Shown here: piece after piece, positions 22,323-35,125 of the stretch
Numbering within the stretch: the first letter of the stretch is position 1
Layout: every line of letters begins with the position of its first letter
Assembly: GCA_015179045.1 (NCBI GenBank)
Contig: WHUZ01000005.1
Span: 1,488,001-1,552,000, forward strand
Reading direction: 5' to 3'
Length of the DNA: 64,000 bases
Source of the DNA: Kalaharituber pfeilii
Lineage: Eukaryota > Ascomycota > Pezizomycetes > Pezizales > Pezizaceae
Program-made: the position numbers and the translations under genes
The notes under the pieces: model-generated
Database searches by the model: none
What the model was told of the DNA's origin: nothing
Seen by the model: only the letters and a program-made list of their open reading frames with translations

Positions 22323-24279
22323 CTAGAGAATGCCCGCTCGCTACGCTCGCAATGGGGCAGAGCGTGCGGCGGGGGCTGAGGCAGAGCTTGCGACCGGGGT
22401 TAGGGGCTCTGGTGCTGTCACGGAGTACCCTCACGACCGCGAGGATCTTTCAGAGTGAGTTTTAAACATCCGCTTGCACACATACTCCCTGAGGGACCCC
22501 ACTCGCTTCGCTCGGGGGTCCATACAACTGCTAGGGGCGTGGCGTACCTAGGGAAGTGACGCGCCTAGGGGGTGACGCACCTAGGGGGTGATGCGCCCTG
22601 GAGGGTGACATCAAGAGGAGAAAAACTGATAGAGGTGTATACTTAACACCGAAGGATAGCACTGTGTTATCAAGACCCGCACCTTTAAAATTGGTCTCTA
22701 AGTACTACAGTCTAACCTTGCTATACCGGATGGCCTCTGATTCGGACAACCGTTTCCCATACAAATTGCCCTTGCTATACCGGACGCCCTAACACTACCG
22801 GGCCGGACAAAAACCTCCAGACAACTACTCCTCTGTCTCGATACAAATAATAGTTGCTATACCGGACTCACTTATACTAATACATCTTAGACCACCCCAC
22901 TTTACCACTTAGGCTGGTTGTTTACCACTCTGCTGCCGTCAATGCTAACTACCACTACTGCTGCCGTTACTGCTGCCATCACTGCTGTCACCGCCGCTGC
23001 TGCTATCACTTGCTACCAATACTGCACCACTGGTGCCACTACTGCTGCTGCCACTGCTGTCACCATTGCTGCTACCACCACTGTCGCTGCTGCTGCTGGG
23101 AGGCTGGAACATTCTTGTAGAGTTTGCTGCTTCTTTAGTGTGAATTGATGGGCTTTTAGAGAAACAGTCAGTGTAGCATGTTTTGGCTCTAATCAATGCT
23201 TGCATATTTGATGCTCCCCAAGAGCTTGTAAGGCTCGACCTCTTCTAGGTGGTGAGAGCGATACATGTTGAATAGACTTTGATTGAGTTAATGTTTGCCG
23301 CACTTGTTTACTTCCTACTCCAGTAATTTCTATACATATTTTTACCACCCCTTTTTTACATTTGCCAAGCATTTTATTCTATACCGGAACCTTGCTATAG
23401 CGGACAAAAGTGCCAGATTTTCACTCGTCTGCTATAGCAAGGTTAGACTGTATCCTTCCTATCTGGATATTCGCATTCCTCCACTGCAGTTATATTTACA
23501 ACAACTGTATCTGTCAACTTTATCTAATCAACTACTCTAACTATAGCTAAAATCCCACCACTACGCTCACTATCTCTTCTGAACCTCCAACTTTCCCAAC
23601 CCATCAACTGCACCTTGCTGAATCACTTGCTGAATCGCCCGCTGAATGGCCTGCTGAATCACTTGTTGAATTGGCTTCTGAATCTCCTGAATCCGCTGCT
23701 GAATTCCCCGGTAAAGTGCCTGCTGAATCCCTACCAAATCGCTTGCCGAATCGCTTGTAGAACTACACGCTGAACTTGTTTGTTGAACTTTCTAACCCAT
23801 CTGCTAAACTGCTAGTTAGCTCACACAATGAATTGCTTGCTGAACCCTTCACTGAATTGTATAGTGCACTTTCACTTACCTACTAAGCCATCCACCATAG
23901 CATTCCTCAAGTAGCAAATTTAGTGTAGAGTCCAACTTGAGAACCTATAATTTTTTTCAGTATTAATAAAGCCAGCGAAATAGCAGTTCCTCTTAACTTA
24001 CATTGTTCAAGTTGCGGAGTTGAGAAGGGCGAGGGGGTAAGTTTAAGATAGCTTTATCCTCAGTTCAGGAGAATATCATAGTAGTCAAGCTATCTTTATT
24101 TCGATTCGTATGTGGGCAAAGACTTACTCAAGTTGACACAGATTTTGCACAGTTTTATTAAAAGTGCTGATCAGAAGCCACTTGTAGAGGTCATAGCTAC
24201 AAAGTATAGAAATCTATTGGCCCGATAAGAGAGGAGGCCCAAGCTATTCTCGAAAACTTTTATCTCAGTACTATATAGA
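22323..24279 (-). mobile_element. Helitron-like non-autonomous insertion, unit 2
   Basis: The same locus in unit 1 reads gagtaataaataa|tgtgcat with nothing between, so the insertion lies between A and T with no target duplication. Read on the minus strand the element begins TCTATATAGTACTGAG and ends GCGGGCATTCTCTAG, that is 5'-TC and 3'-CTAG after a GC-rich, hairpin-capable segment, as Helitrons do. No Rep/helicase ORF is present. It contains a nested TA-flanked MITE, a 12-bp repeat region (23610-23780, coding-like LAES units) and a short open frame near its right end. Confidence 0.7.
22708..23450. mobile_element. Pogo/Tc1-type MITE nested in the Helitron-like element, unit 2
   Basis: Terminal inverted repeats CAGTCTAACCTTGCTATA, flanked by TA on both sides (22706-22707, 23451-23452). 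The sequence ttgctataccggac recurs in the subterminal regions. The centre is an Ala/Thr-type trinucleotide-rich stretch. It has no transposase. The TIR pattern and TA target fit fungal pogo/Fot-like elements. Confidence 0.8.
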
Positions 24280-25815
24280 TGTGCATATCACACTGGTTGC
24301 GAGACATTGCAGCTCACACGTAATGAATGCTACGCATCGTACAAAATATACCCCGAGGCACGAATGGTCCCCCACCACAACGAAACTGAGTGTTATCCAA
24401 CGTGATACAATCGAACGTGTATTCGCATTTCCATTCTACAGTACACATCTTCTATAAATACCGTATAGTGCTGTTTAAAAAAAAAAAAGATTTTGAAAAT
24501 AAAGAAATGCAAAATAAAAACAGATAGGCTGCCCTTGTTCCACTAGAGTGTAATCTTATGGAACCAGATCATTACGGTTCTTCTTTAGATGGAGATGTTG
24601 GACAAAGTCGGGAATCGAACCGGGGCCCTCAATTCTTATACCTCTCCATAGCGTTTGTTGTTACCTCCATCAGTAGAGATAACAGCATTTCCACTTCACC
24701 TAACTATAGGTTAGTTCGGAGGGTAAACTTCTCATCTTATACCTACTGCCTCCCGTACCGCCGCTTCGGACAACAGTCGATTTCGGGTACCTGTGCGACC
24801 TCCGCCACTCAACAGCCTCTTCCACAGGCTCTTCCATTACCCCTCTCATCTACCCCTACACCCCCCCCCCCCCGTCTCCACAGCCTCTCCCATCACCACC
24901 TATCGTACCGCACCTTCTACTACCTACTAGTATACCAACTCCACCTCCAATGCAAGTTAAGTGATATACCTACTTCTATCTTCCTCACCATTCAGACTAC
25001 CCCACCATCACCGCATTCACTATGCCCTCCAATCTATGTTCTTCTTCCAACAGATTGCATATTTTCCGCTCCTGCAATATTGTTCAAGCGACTGAATAAT
25101 ATCGATGTAGCCAAAATATTAATGAACTTCCCACTCGGGTGCTGCGTATGGAACTGAAAAGATAGATGTATTGAGCTGAGCAGAATTATGCTGCTGAATA
25201 GATAGTCTGGCATTTGTATTTGCGACGTCTGAGTATGAAGTGCGACAGTTAAGGGACATTACCAAATCAGGAAGACAACAGTCGGCCCCAGCTGGTCGGT
25301 AGTCGTAATGCAGATCACCAGTTCCCAGTTCCCGCCCAGGCAAGGATCTCCAGGCATTATTGCATGTGCATAGCATTTATTGGTCGGTGCCTCATGAGAA
25401 GTCAAATCGCTCACGAGAACTAGTGATAGTAATATGGCTATATATTTTTAGCTCAACTACTTCCCGGACAGCAATTTGCTCGACACACTTGACCAACTGC
25501 GACCTCATGATCACTTGCCTGACATTCTATACTTGCCTGACACACTTGCTCGAGTGCTGCTTTCTCATGCCTAGACTACTATTTTCCGCCTCCGCCTTGC
25601 TTGGCCGTAGGCAACATTAAAATCCTTCGGATAGTGTTAAATGAACATTGAAGTAAGGTATTAGTGGTCCATAAATAGTTCAAACAGTGCACTTAGTTCG
25701 AGGAGAATATAAACTCAGAAACGAAAAGCATACAAGACATGGAACTTCCTACTTGAAGTCCACTCAAGTAACTCTACATCATATAAGTAATAAAAGCAAA
25801 AGAAACATCTACATT
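24280..25815. other. 3' flank of NLR copy B
   Basis: Matches 35126-36668 closely, and 13171-15014 minus its 277-bp insertion. Includes the truncated tRNA-like sequence near 24600. No supported gene. Confidence 0.6.
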
Positions 25816-28800
25816 TTAGTGAGAAATAGCGCCCAGGTGTCCACTTAGGAGCTTCTCAATGGCCTCATGTCCATGTTCAGCTGCCAATTGCAACGGCGTT
25901 CCGACCTCTATTGTCCTTTGAGTTGACATCCACATCATCTCGCCCAACAAGCAGTTGCACAATGCCTCATGGCCACGTTTAGCTGCCCATGACAACGGGG
26001 TCTGACCATTCATTATCCTTTGAGTTGACATCCACATCTTTACACTCAAGGAAAAAGCTTCACAATGGCCTCACGTCCGCGTTTTAGCCGCCCATAACAA
26101 TGGGGTCTGACCATCATTATCCTTTGAGTTGACATTCACATCTTTGCGCTCAAGAAGCAGCTTCGCAATGCCTCATGTCCCCATTCAGCTGCCCATGACA
26201 ATGGTGTTTGACCATTACAGTCCTGTGAGTCTGCATCCACATCCTTGCGCTCAAGAAGCAGCTTCGCAATACCCTCACATCCACTACTGGCTGCCATTAC
26301 CAGCGGTGTCATGCTCGTCATCCTGCCAGTGCCCTTTGGGGTTGACATCTACGTCCTTTTGCTCAACAAGCAGTCGCACAATCTCCTCATGTCTATTAGT
26401 AACTGCCAGTGACAATGCGTTCAGGCCACGTTCGTCCTTGGAATTGACAACCACATCTTTGCACTCAATAAGCAGCTTCACAATGTCTGCATGTCCACGT
26501 TGGGCTGCCCATAACAATGCCGTCTTGCCAAAGGATGTATCCTTTGAGTTCACATCCACATCCTCACGCTTGATGAGGAGTTGCACGATGTCCCCATATC
26601 CACGTTCAGCTGCCCAATGCAATGGCATCATTCTGAGTTCAGGTACATGTGAGTTGACATCTGCATCCTCTCGCTCAACAAGCAGCTTCACAACACTCTC
26701 ATGTCCATTTGTAACTGCCAATACCAATGGTGTGTTGCCCCTATCATCCTTTGACGTGACGTCTATATCCTTGTGTGCAAGAAGCAGCTTCACAATGGCC
26801 TCATGTCCAAGTTCAGCAGCTGCTGCCAATGGTGTCATACCGAGATTGTCTTTTGAGTTTGACATCCACTCTATCATGCTCAACAAGCAGTCGTACAATG
26901 GCCTCACGTCCTGACTTAACTGCCTGTGCCAACGGCGTGCTACCCTGATAATCCTTTGGGTTGACATCCACCTTCTCATACTTACTGGAAAGAAGCACTC
27001 GTACAACTTCTTCATTTCCCTCCATAGCCGCAAATGACAATGGCGTCCTATCAAGAGAATCCTTTGAGTTGGCATCTACACTCTTGCACTCAACAAGCAG
27101 CTGCACAACAAGCTGCATATCCTGTGAGAGCTGCATTTGCCAATGCTGTCCAGTCGCTATTATCCTTCTCGTCAGCATTCACATTCTCGCACTCAATAAA
27201 CAGCTTCACAACGGCCTCATGTCCATAATGAGCTGCCCATGACCAAGGTGTCCGCTTCTGTCTCTTGTCTTTTGCAAGGATATCAACATGCTTGCACTCA
27301 ATAAGCATCTTCACAACAGCCTCATGCCCTTCTATAGCTGCCCACATCAGTGGTGTACGGCCATCTTGGTCTCTTGAGTTTCCAGTCCTGAGGCTCATTA
27401 ATCAAAGCCGTCATGTATACCTCCAATCCGAAGAAAGCAGCTACATGTATGCCTAACAATCGCTTTGTCAATTCACCACTATAATGATTTTTACGCCTCA
27501 AATATATATGGTGCAACACCTGAAAAGCAGAATGGGGCTCCTCCCTCCCCATCGTAGCAACTTCAAAGCGAGCTCTCTAACCGAAGTATTGCACTGCTCC
27601 TGTCGTGCATAGTGACCCCAATAGCCTGCTGCATATTCCAAGAAGGAAAAGTCTTGCATTTGTTGCTTCAGCACATCAATTGTGGTACAAGGGTGAGCTA
27701 GCTGATCAAAGTTAAGGTACGTCAAACAGGTCTCTGCCGCAGTACTGTATCTGGTAGGGAAATATGTGCTGGCATGTTCCTTGAAATATTCCTCCACTGA
27801 ATAGTGCACAAACCGAACAGTCATTGTCTCCTTATCCAAATGAACCAGTCCAATGCAGCATTCTAGCAATACTTTCTTTGAAGGAATATTCTCTTCATCC
27901 AATGTGGTATCACCTGGCTCCACTGCAAGTGCATGGTTGAGCTCTTCTAACTTTAGTGGTCGGTAGGCAAGATGCAGCCACATCAGTATTCGCATGCCCA
28001 GTTCAGCACTAGCCCGCGACTTAATTCTTTCAACCATGCATGCGAGAGCCTCAGGAAGGCCTGCCGGTAACTCTTGCAGTGCCCTCCTCCTCCTGCTTAT
28101 TGTCTTGTGGCCAAGGATCATGCTGATATGTAAAACAGGAAGCAGAAACATTCCTTGAGATTTTTCTATAATTGCAGTCGAAATATGAGCTTTCAGCTGT
28201 TCAGTCATGGCATCTGGGTCTGTATCCTCTGCAATAGCATGATTGATATAAGCTCGGATATCATCTGCATTAGCCACGATTTCAATTGAATGTTGCTGTT
28301 CAGTACCAAGACCTAGATATGTGTTGACCGCTGACTGTATATGAGGTCTCCCGGTGAGGAATATCCATGTAGTATTGAATTCACTTCGAAGCACTTCAAG
28401 GAGACTTTTTTGCATCTTTAGGTCTAACTCATCTAGAGCATCTATGCAAACAAAGCTGCGGTCAAACTTAGGTAAAGTAATCTTGAGTATTTTGAAAATG
28501 TGCTCAAGCTCTACTTTCTTGTCCTGGTGTTGAATAGATTCCAGTATGCCTATAACCCCATCTGGTACTCGTGGTAGAGCTGTTAGAAACTGCTTAAGAA
28601 GGCTGCCGAGGATATTGACTACTGTCTGGCTTTCTTGGTCTCGATAGTCGCAATATAGAAAAGCAATGCCTATATTTTGTCGAAGATATTGAGATATAAG
28701 ATCATCAATCACCATGGAACTACATAGATGTAAAGCATAATTAGTGTTACGTCCTTATTTTATTATGTATGCAATACCTTATCATTGTCTTCCCAGCACC

Positions 28801-30442
28801 TGGTGCACCATAACAGCACAGAATGCGGTTATTTGCATCCTGTACTGTGCTGTCACGCCACTGACAGAAACTGTTGTGTTGCAGTAGCCAGGTGCCTGTG
28901 CCCTCAACCCGAGAAGACCGCACATCCTGATGTCGCTTTGGAGACTCTAGTGGGGATAGTATCTGTAGCAATTTGTGGATCCTGCGAAATTCAGTATTGT
29001 TAATGAGCTCATCTAGCTTGGTTAAAGGTGCTACTGTTGATTGAACATGACTGAGAAGATTTTGCATCTGCATAAGCATCTCAGATTGGTCCATGATCCT
29101 TTTCATTGTAGCCATGTCTGCACACTCTTGAACACATTTTTCCTTTTCAGTGATATCATCAATGAATGGCTGGAACTCAATAGCAAAGGGCTGCAATATG
29201 AGTGCTAGCTTTGTTGCCTTAGTGGCCGAAGGGTCAAAATACTGGCGAGCCTTAACTGAGAAAACTAGAACAGCAGCGTAAAATTCTGGCAAAGCGGAAT
29301 CTAGCATTTGTTGAAGATGCTGTGTTGTTGTAGAACTGGCAGTGGAAGACAAAACAGTTTTGGATATTTCCATGTATACACTGGCATAAAAATCGCACAG
29401 CGCTACCTTCTCTACAATTGTAGTAATAACCTGTTCAAGGCTCTCTGTGATCTCCATATAATTTAAAGCAACCTACCAGTGGTCAATCAGCTGCGAAAAA
29501 AAAAATACTATTGCAAGAAAACAAACCTGCAACATTCCTCTCATCCCTGCCCAAACCAAGGCTGTGACTTCCGGACTATGCTGTATTGCTGTATCCACAG
29601 TTTTTGCATACTTGTCAAAGATTTTGAGAATTTCTTGCAAACGTGCCACAGATTTGCCATTCTGCTGATGATCGATAGTAGCCTGCAAGTCATGTATTGT
29701 CAACTGAACAATCTCGCTTGCTGGTTGAAATGTATGCTGGGTGAGGTTCAGAGGTGGTAATTCCTTTTCTGATAACTTAATCTGAGCTATCTCAAGCGAT
29801 CTTTGCCACAATGATGGAATGATGGTTGGAGCTGCAGCTCCGGCACTTGGGCCACCCCCGTAGAGTATTGGAAGTGTTGATGCTGGCGGAAGTGTTGATG
29901 CTGGCGGAAGTGTTGATGCTGGCGGAAGTGTTTGATACTGCCGGAAGTGTTGATGCTGGCGGAAGTGTTGATGCTGGCAGAAGTGATGATGCTGGCGGAA
30001 GTGTTGATGCTGGCGGAAGTGTTGATGCTGGCGGAAGTGTTGATACTGCCGGAAGTGTTGATGCTGGCGGAAGTGTTGATGCTGGCGGAAGTGTTGATAC
30101 TGCCGGAAATGTTGATGCTGGCGGAAGTGTTGATACTGCCGGAAGTGTTGATGCTGGCGGAAGTGTTGATGCTGGCAGAAGTGATGATGCTGGCGGAAGT
30201 GTTGATGCTGCAGGAAGTGTTGATGCTGCAGTAGGTATGGCAGGTGAAACTACCACAGGAGTGGAAGAGTTCGAGCTTTTGGAAAGCCATCGAAGCCGGG
30301 ATTTTGATCTCGTCACCTGTTGATTGTTCGAGGTGCTCGGTGACAAGGTCTGTTGCACTGTCGAACCTGACTTCTGTAACTTGAAGGGCTGGCGCCAATT
30401 AAAATCCTTGCGAAAGATTGATATTTTCTTTCGCCCGCTCAT
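25816..30442 (-). pseudogene. NACHT-ankyrin NLR, copy B (many frameshifts)
   Basis: Exon 1 29527-30442 has one extra T in the minisatellite (about 29932) that breaks the frame. Exon 2 28778-29472 is intact (695 nt, P-loop GAPGAGKT). Exon 3 from 28719 is open through the NACHT core to the same CTCCCC deletion as copy A (near 27548). The ankyrin part (25816-27500) carries about a dozen single-base insertions or deletions, for example near 25905, 25962, 26009, 26054, 26170, 26339, 26860, 27110 and 27381, with almost no substitutions against copy A. That pattern looks more like consensus error than ageing. Confidence 0.85.
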
Positions 30443-30963
30443 GCTGAATGTTTATCCTTTTGTTATTGTCATTAAAGGAGATGCTTACAGTGATGAATAT
30501 TATATATTATTGAGATCAAGTTTGATTCCCATGGGGCTGTGATGTACTATTCCCCCAGCCTCCCTTCAACTGCAATTGTTGTGTCACAAATTGCTTAGCC
30601 GCAGATTGTACCTATATTGGCCGACTTCGCAATTTATATTGGGAGACCAATGTTATGATACAGGGTGGATGCAGGGATCGAGCGGGATGCAGATCAGTAC
30701 GCTATCAGCCAGCTCATGCCGATGCCGAATATCCTGATTTCAGCTTTGTATTCTACGCTGCAAAGTGGAATGAAGAGCAAGCATGGAGGCCGAGCTAGGT
30801 TGACTGGATGGCGAAGCATATTGTAAGACATGCAGGATAATTGCAAGCGGAATAGAGCTCTCGTGACAGCAGCATATGTACCGGAGAATATGCAGCGGGG
30901 TGCCATATTGTCATAATTGTGATGGATTCCTAGAATTAATCCATTTTTATCTCCACCACAATC
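30443..30963. promoter_or_regulatory. Shared head-to-head intergenic region, copy B
   Basis: Near-identical to 19603-20123. Presumed bidirectional promoter. Confidence 0.45.
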
Positions 30964-31061
30964 ATGGAAGCAGTAAGCCTTGCCGGGTTGGCTGCACAAC
31001 TGGCAAAAAGTCAGCCATGAGTGGTCCAACGCTTTTCTCAAGAAATGAAGGAAATCGGCTA
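30964..31061 (+). pseudogene. Truncated N-terminus of the NB-ARC-side NLR, unit 2
   Basis: Same truncated MEAVSLAG start as at 20124, cut at the same TA by the long-TIR element. Confidence 0.65.
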
Positions 31062-32885
31062 CTGTCGCTTACCTATTAGTGACCGAGCACCTATTAGTGA
31101 CTGATCTCTTGGCACTCCTCCTCGTACAACTTCTACATGCAATATCTTCGGCGTCAGGCATGCTAGCAGCATGCGGTAAATTGCAGAATATACAGCAGGT
31201 GCACCTGAATATTTGGAGGTTATTTGATGGCCACACTATATATACATCTTTTTGTAATTCAATGATATGCAGAGAAAATATAGCATTCTACCCCCCCCTT
31301 GCATAGTGAAGGATAGCATACACTAAATATTATATAACTATCCTCAACTACAGCTCTTTGCACTCTCAAGTGACTATAGAAGAAGGGTAGCTCACCTAAA
31401 TGATGGTAGGATAAGTCGCTGTGGATTTCTGTAGCCTCAAAAGCAGTTACCAAAATATCTGAAAGTGCCGGAAGTGCTAAACGCGCCAGTATGTCCTGCT
31501 GCACACATAATATACTCCACTGCAACTAATATACCACTCTAAAAGCAGTATTTCTATGCTCTTGATATAATCAATAGTGTTTTATATAACTAAAGTAGTA
31601 GATATATGATGAACTAATTCTTTGATTGCTATATTCTATCAGCAAGCACAAATTTATACCAATTGCTGCTACTTCAATATCAGAGTACCATTACTCTCTA
31701 TAGACCTTGTCCTGAGTGCTCTACATATGCTAGTCCTCTGCGTAGCTCATATAGCACTCATTTATGTGACTGCGATGCCAGCGCCGGCACTCTCACCAGC
31801 ACCGTCGCTAGTACTGTCAGCTCATATATCACTTGCATATGTGCATCCACTGACTGCTCACCGTATGGTTGTGGTGAACCTATAACAAGACACTAACCAC
31901 CCTGACAGAAGTTCTTGCAGCTAATTATACCTATGAGGTCATTATATATCCAGACACAATTCCACTTATTATATTACTATAAGAAATACTAAATTTTTGT
32001 TAGTATTACTCCCTATATCATTTTATATAGATGTATATGGCAGTAATACTATTATTCTTACCTCCTCTATCAACTATGGTATATGCTATCAATGTTAATA
32101 TAGTAAGAAGTTCATTTCATCAACTAATTTTGTCAGTTAGGTATATGCTATTATAGCCATCAGGGTACTTCTATATCAGCTAATTCTGCAGCTATATACT
32201 ATCGTTGGTATAGATACCTATCAGGTCTACCAATCCTATTATCCTACTAGAGGCTGTCGCACTCATAAGAGTATTTTTCCTAGCAATTAATACTATCAGT
32301 CCTGAAATATACTATACTATTCTTGAGGATGTTTTCCTAGTAGCCAACACTCCAATTATATTACATACTATCGTAATCATAAGAGTAGTCTTATAACAAT
32401 TAATCCTGTTATTTTTAGTATATGTAGTTGCTTGTTGCAAGTAATAGAAGAGCATATTGGAAGTTTTGGCACTTCCGGCATTTTCGGCCATTTCAGTGAC
32501 TGCTTTGAGGCTACCGAAATTCAGAGCAGCCTTATCCTATTACCATTTAAGTTAGCTATCTTCTTCTATAGCCACTTGAGAGTGTGAAGAGCTATAGTTG
32601 AGGAGAGTCATATAATATTTAGTGTATACTATCCTTCGCTATGCAAGGGGGGGGTAGAATGCTATACTTGCTCTGCATATCACTGAATTACAAAAGATGT
32701 ATATATAGTGTGGCCATCAAATAACCTCCAAATATTCAGGTGCACCTGCTGTATATTCTGCAATTTACCTCATGTTGCTAGCATGCTTGACGCCGAAGAT
32801 ATAAAAACATGTAGAAGTTGTACGAGGAGGAGTGCCAAGAGATCGGTCACTAATAGGTGCTCGGTCGCTAATAGGTAAGCGACAG
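31062..32885. mobile_element. Long-TIR element, unit 2 copy
   Basis: Near-identical to 20221-22043 with the same ends and TA flanks (31060-31061 and 32886-32887). It was duplicated with its unit rather than inserted separately, because its flanks are the same. Confidence 0.85.
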
Positions 32886-33174
32886 TACATACCTTACTGT
32901 ATTAGTATTCTATGGGCCGCCGCGACATGCGCTCGAGATGAGCACTCCCCTCCCCTAGCCCCCCGGTTCACTGTGTATATTGAAATATTGTATCAATAAT
33001 GGTCCACAGCAACCGGGGGGGCGCCTCGGACGCATGCCACTCCGGCCCAGGGATAGAGGATAAGCCCTAGAGGTTTGGACATTACGTAGTGTATGATAAC
33101 AGGGGTCTCTATCGCTCCCCCCCCCACCCCAGGCTTTTCTACGCCCTATACGAGTAATAAATAACTAGAGAATG
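32886..33174. repeat. Unit-start sequence (copy 3)
   Basis: Copy of 12903-13170 and 22044-22322, ending at the A/T insertion point of the Helitron-like element. Confidence 0.85.
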
Positions 33175-35125
33175 CCCGCTCGCTACGCTCGCAATGGGGG
33201 CAGAGCGTGCGGCGGGGGCTGAGGCAGAGCTTGCGACCGGGGTTAGGGGCTCTGGTGCTGTCACGGAGTACCCTCACGACCGCGAGGATCTTTCAGAGTG
33301 AGTTTTAAACATCCGCTTGCACACATACTCCCTGAGGGACCCCACTCGCTTCGCTCGGGGGTCCATACAACTGCTAGGGGCGTGGCGTACCTAGGGAAGT
33401 GACGCGCCTAGGGGGTGACGCACCTAGGGGGGTGATGCGCCCTGGAGGGGTGACATCAAGAGGAGAAAAACTGATAGAGGTGTATACTTAACACCGAAGG
33501 ATAGCACTGTGTTATCAAGACCCGCACCTTTAAAATTGGTCTCTAAGTACTACAGTCTAACCTTGCTATACCGGATGGCCTCTGATTCGGACAACCGTTT
33601 CCCATACAAAATTGCCCTTGCTATACCGGACGCCCTAACACTACCGGGCCGGACAAAAACCTCCAGACAACTACTCCTCTGTCTCGATACAAATAATAGT
33701 TGCTATACCGGACTCACTTATACTAATACATCTTAGACCACCCCACTTTACCACTTAGGCTGGTTGTTTACCACTCTGCTGCCGTCAATGCTAACTACCA
33801 CTACTGCTGCCGTTACTGCTGCCATCACTGCTGTCACCGCCGCTGCTGCTATCACTTGCTACCAATACTGCCACCACTGGTGCCACTACTGCTGCTGCCA
33901 CTGCTGTCACCATTGCTGCTACCACCACTGTCGCTGCTGCTGCTGGGAGGCTGGAACATTCTTGTAGAGTTTGCTGCTTCTTTAGTGTGAATTGATGGGC
34001 TTTTAGAGAAACAGTCAGTGTAGCATGTTTTGGCTCTAATCAATGCTTGCATATTTGATGCTCCCCAAGAGCTTGTAAGGCTCGACCTCTTCTAGGTGGT
34101 GAGAGCGATACATGTTGAATAGACTTTGATTGAGTTAATGTTTGCCGCACTTGTTTACTTCCTACTCCAGTAATTTCTATACATATTTTTACCACCCCTT
34201 TTTTACATTTGCCAAGCATTTTATTCTATACCGGAACCTTGCTATAGCGGACAAAAGTGCCAGATTTTCACTCGTCTGCTATAGCAAGGTTAGACTGTAT
34301 CCTTCCTATCTGGATATTCGCATTCCTCCACTGCAGTTATATTTACAACAACTGTATCTGTCAACTTTATCTAATCAACTACTCTAACTATAGCTAAAAT
34401 CCCACCACTACGCTCACTATCTCTTCTGAACCTCCAACTTTCCCAACCCATCAACTGCACCTTGCTGAATCACTTGCTGAATCGCCCGCTGAATGGCCTG
34501 CTGAATCACTTGTTGAATTGGCTTCTGAATCTCCTGAATCCGCTGCTGAATTCCCCGGTAAAGTGCCTGCTGAATCCCCTACCAAATCGCTTGCCGAATC
34601 GCTTGTAGAACTACACGCTGAACTTGTTTGTTGAACTTTCTAACCCATCTGCTAAACTGCTAGTTAGCTCACACAATGAATTGCTTGCTGAACCCTTCAC
34701 TGAATTGTATAGTGCACTTTCACTTACCTACTAAGCCATCCACCATAGCATTCCTCAAGTAGCAAATTTAGTGTAGAGTCCAACTTGAGAACCTATAATT
34801 TTTTCAGTATTAATAAAGCCAGCGAAATAGCAGTTCCTCTTAACTTACATTGTCAAGTTGCGGAGTTGAGAAGGGGCGAGGGGGTAAGTTTAAGATAGCT
34901 TTATCCTCAGTTCAGGAGAATATCATAGTAGTCAAGCTATCTTTATTTCGATTCGTATGTGGGCAAGACTTACTCAAGTTGACACAGATTTTGCACAGTT
35001 TTATTAAAAGTGCTGATCAGAAGCCACTTGTAGAGGTCATAGCTACAAAGTATAGAAATCTATTGGCCCGATAAGAGAGGAGGCCCAAGCTATTCTCGAA
35101 AACTTTTATCTCAGTACTATATAGA
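33175..35125 (-). mobile_element. Helitron-like non-autonomous insertion, unit 3
   Basis: Same ends (TC...CTAG on the minus strand) and the same A/T position as the copy at 22323. A plus-strand frame at 34850-35074, ending LVEVIATKYRNLLAR, is open here and broken in the other copy; it may be a captured gene fragment, not identified. Confidence 0.7.
33553..34297. mobile_element. Pogo/Tc1-type MITE, unit 3 copy
   Basis: Same CAGTCTAACCTTGCTATA inverted ends and TA flanks as 22708-23450. Confidence 0.8.

Larger units (their letters stand above)
22044..32885. repeat. Tandem segmental duplication, unit 2
   Basis: 10.8 kb, holding the Helitron-like insertion, NLR copy B and a second copy of the long-TIR element. 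In the NLR body it matches unit 1 almost without substitutions; differences are mostly single-base indels. Its 3' flank of the NLR (24280-25815) is closer to unit 3 than to unit 1. Confidence 0.9.

Noticed and set aside
22918..23148. Ala/Thr-rich ORF inside the MITE
   Set aside because: A product of ACT/GCT trinucleotide repeats; not a transposase.
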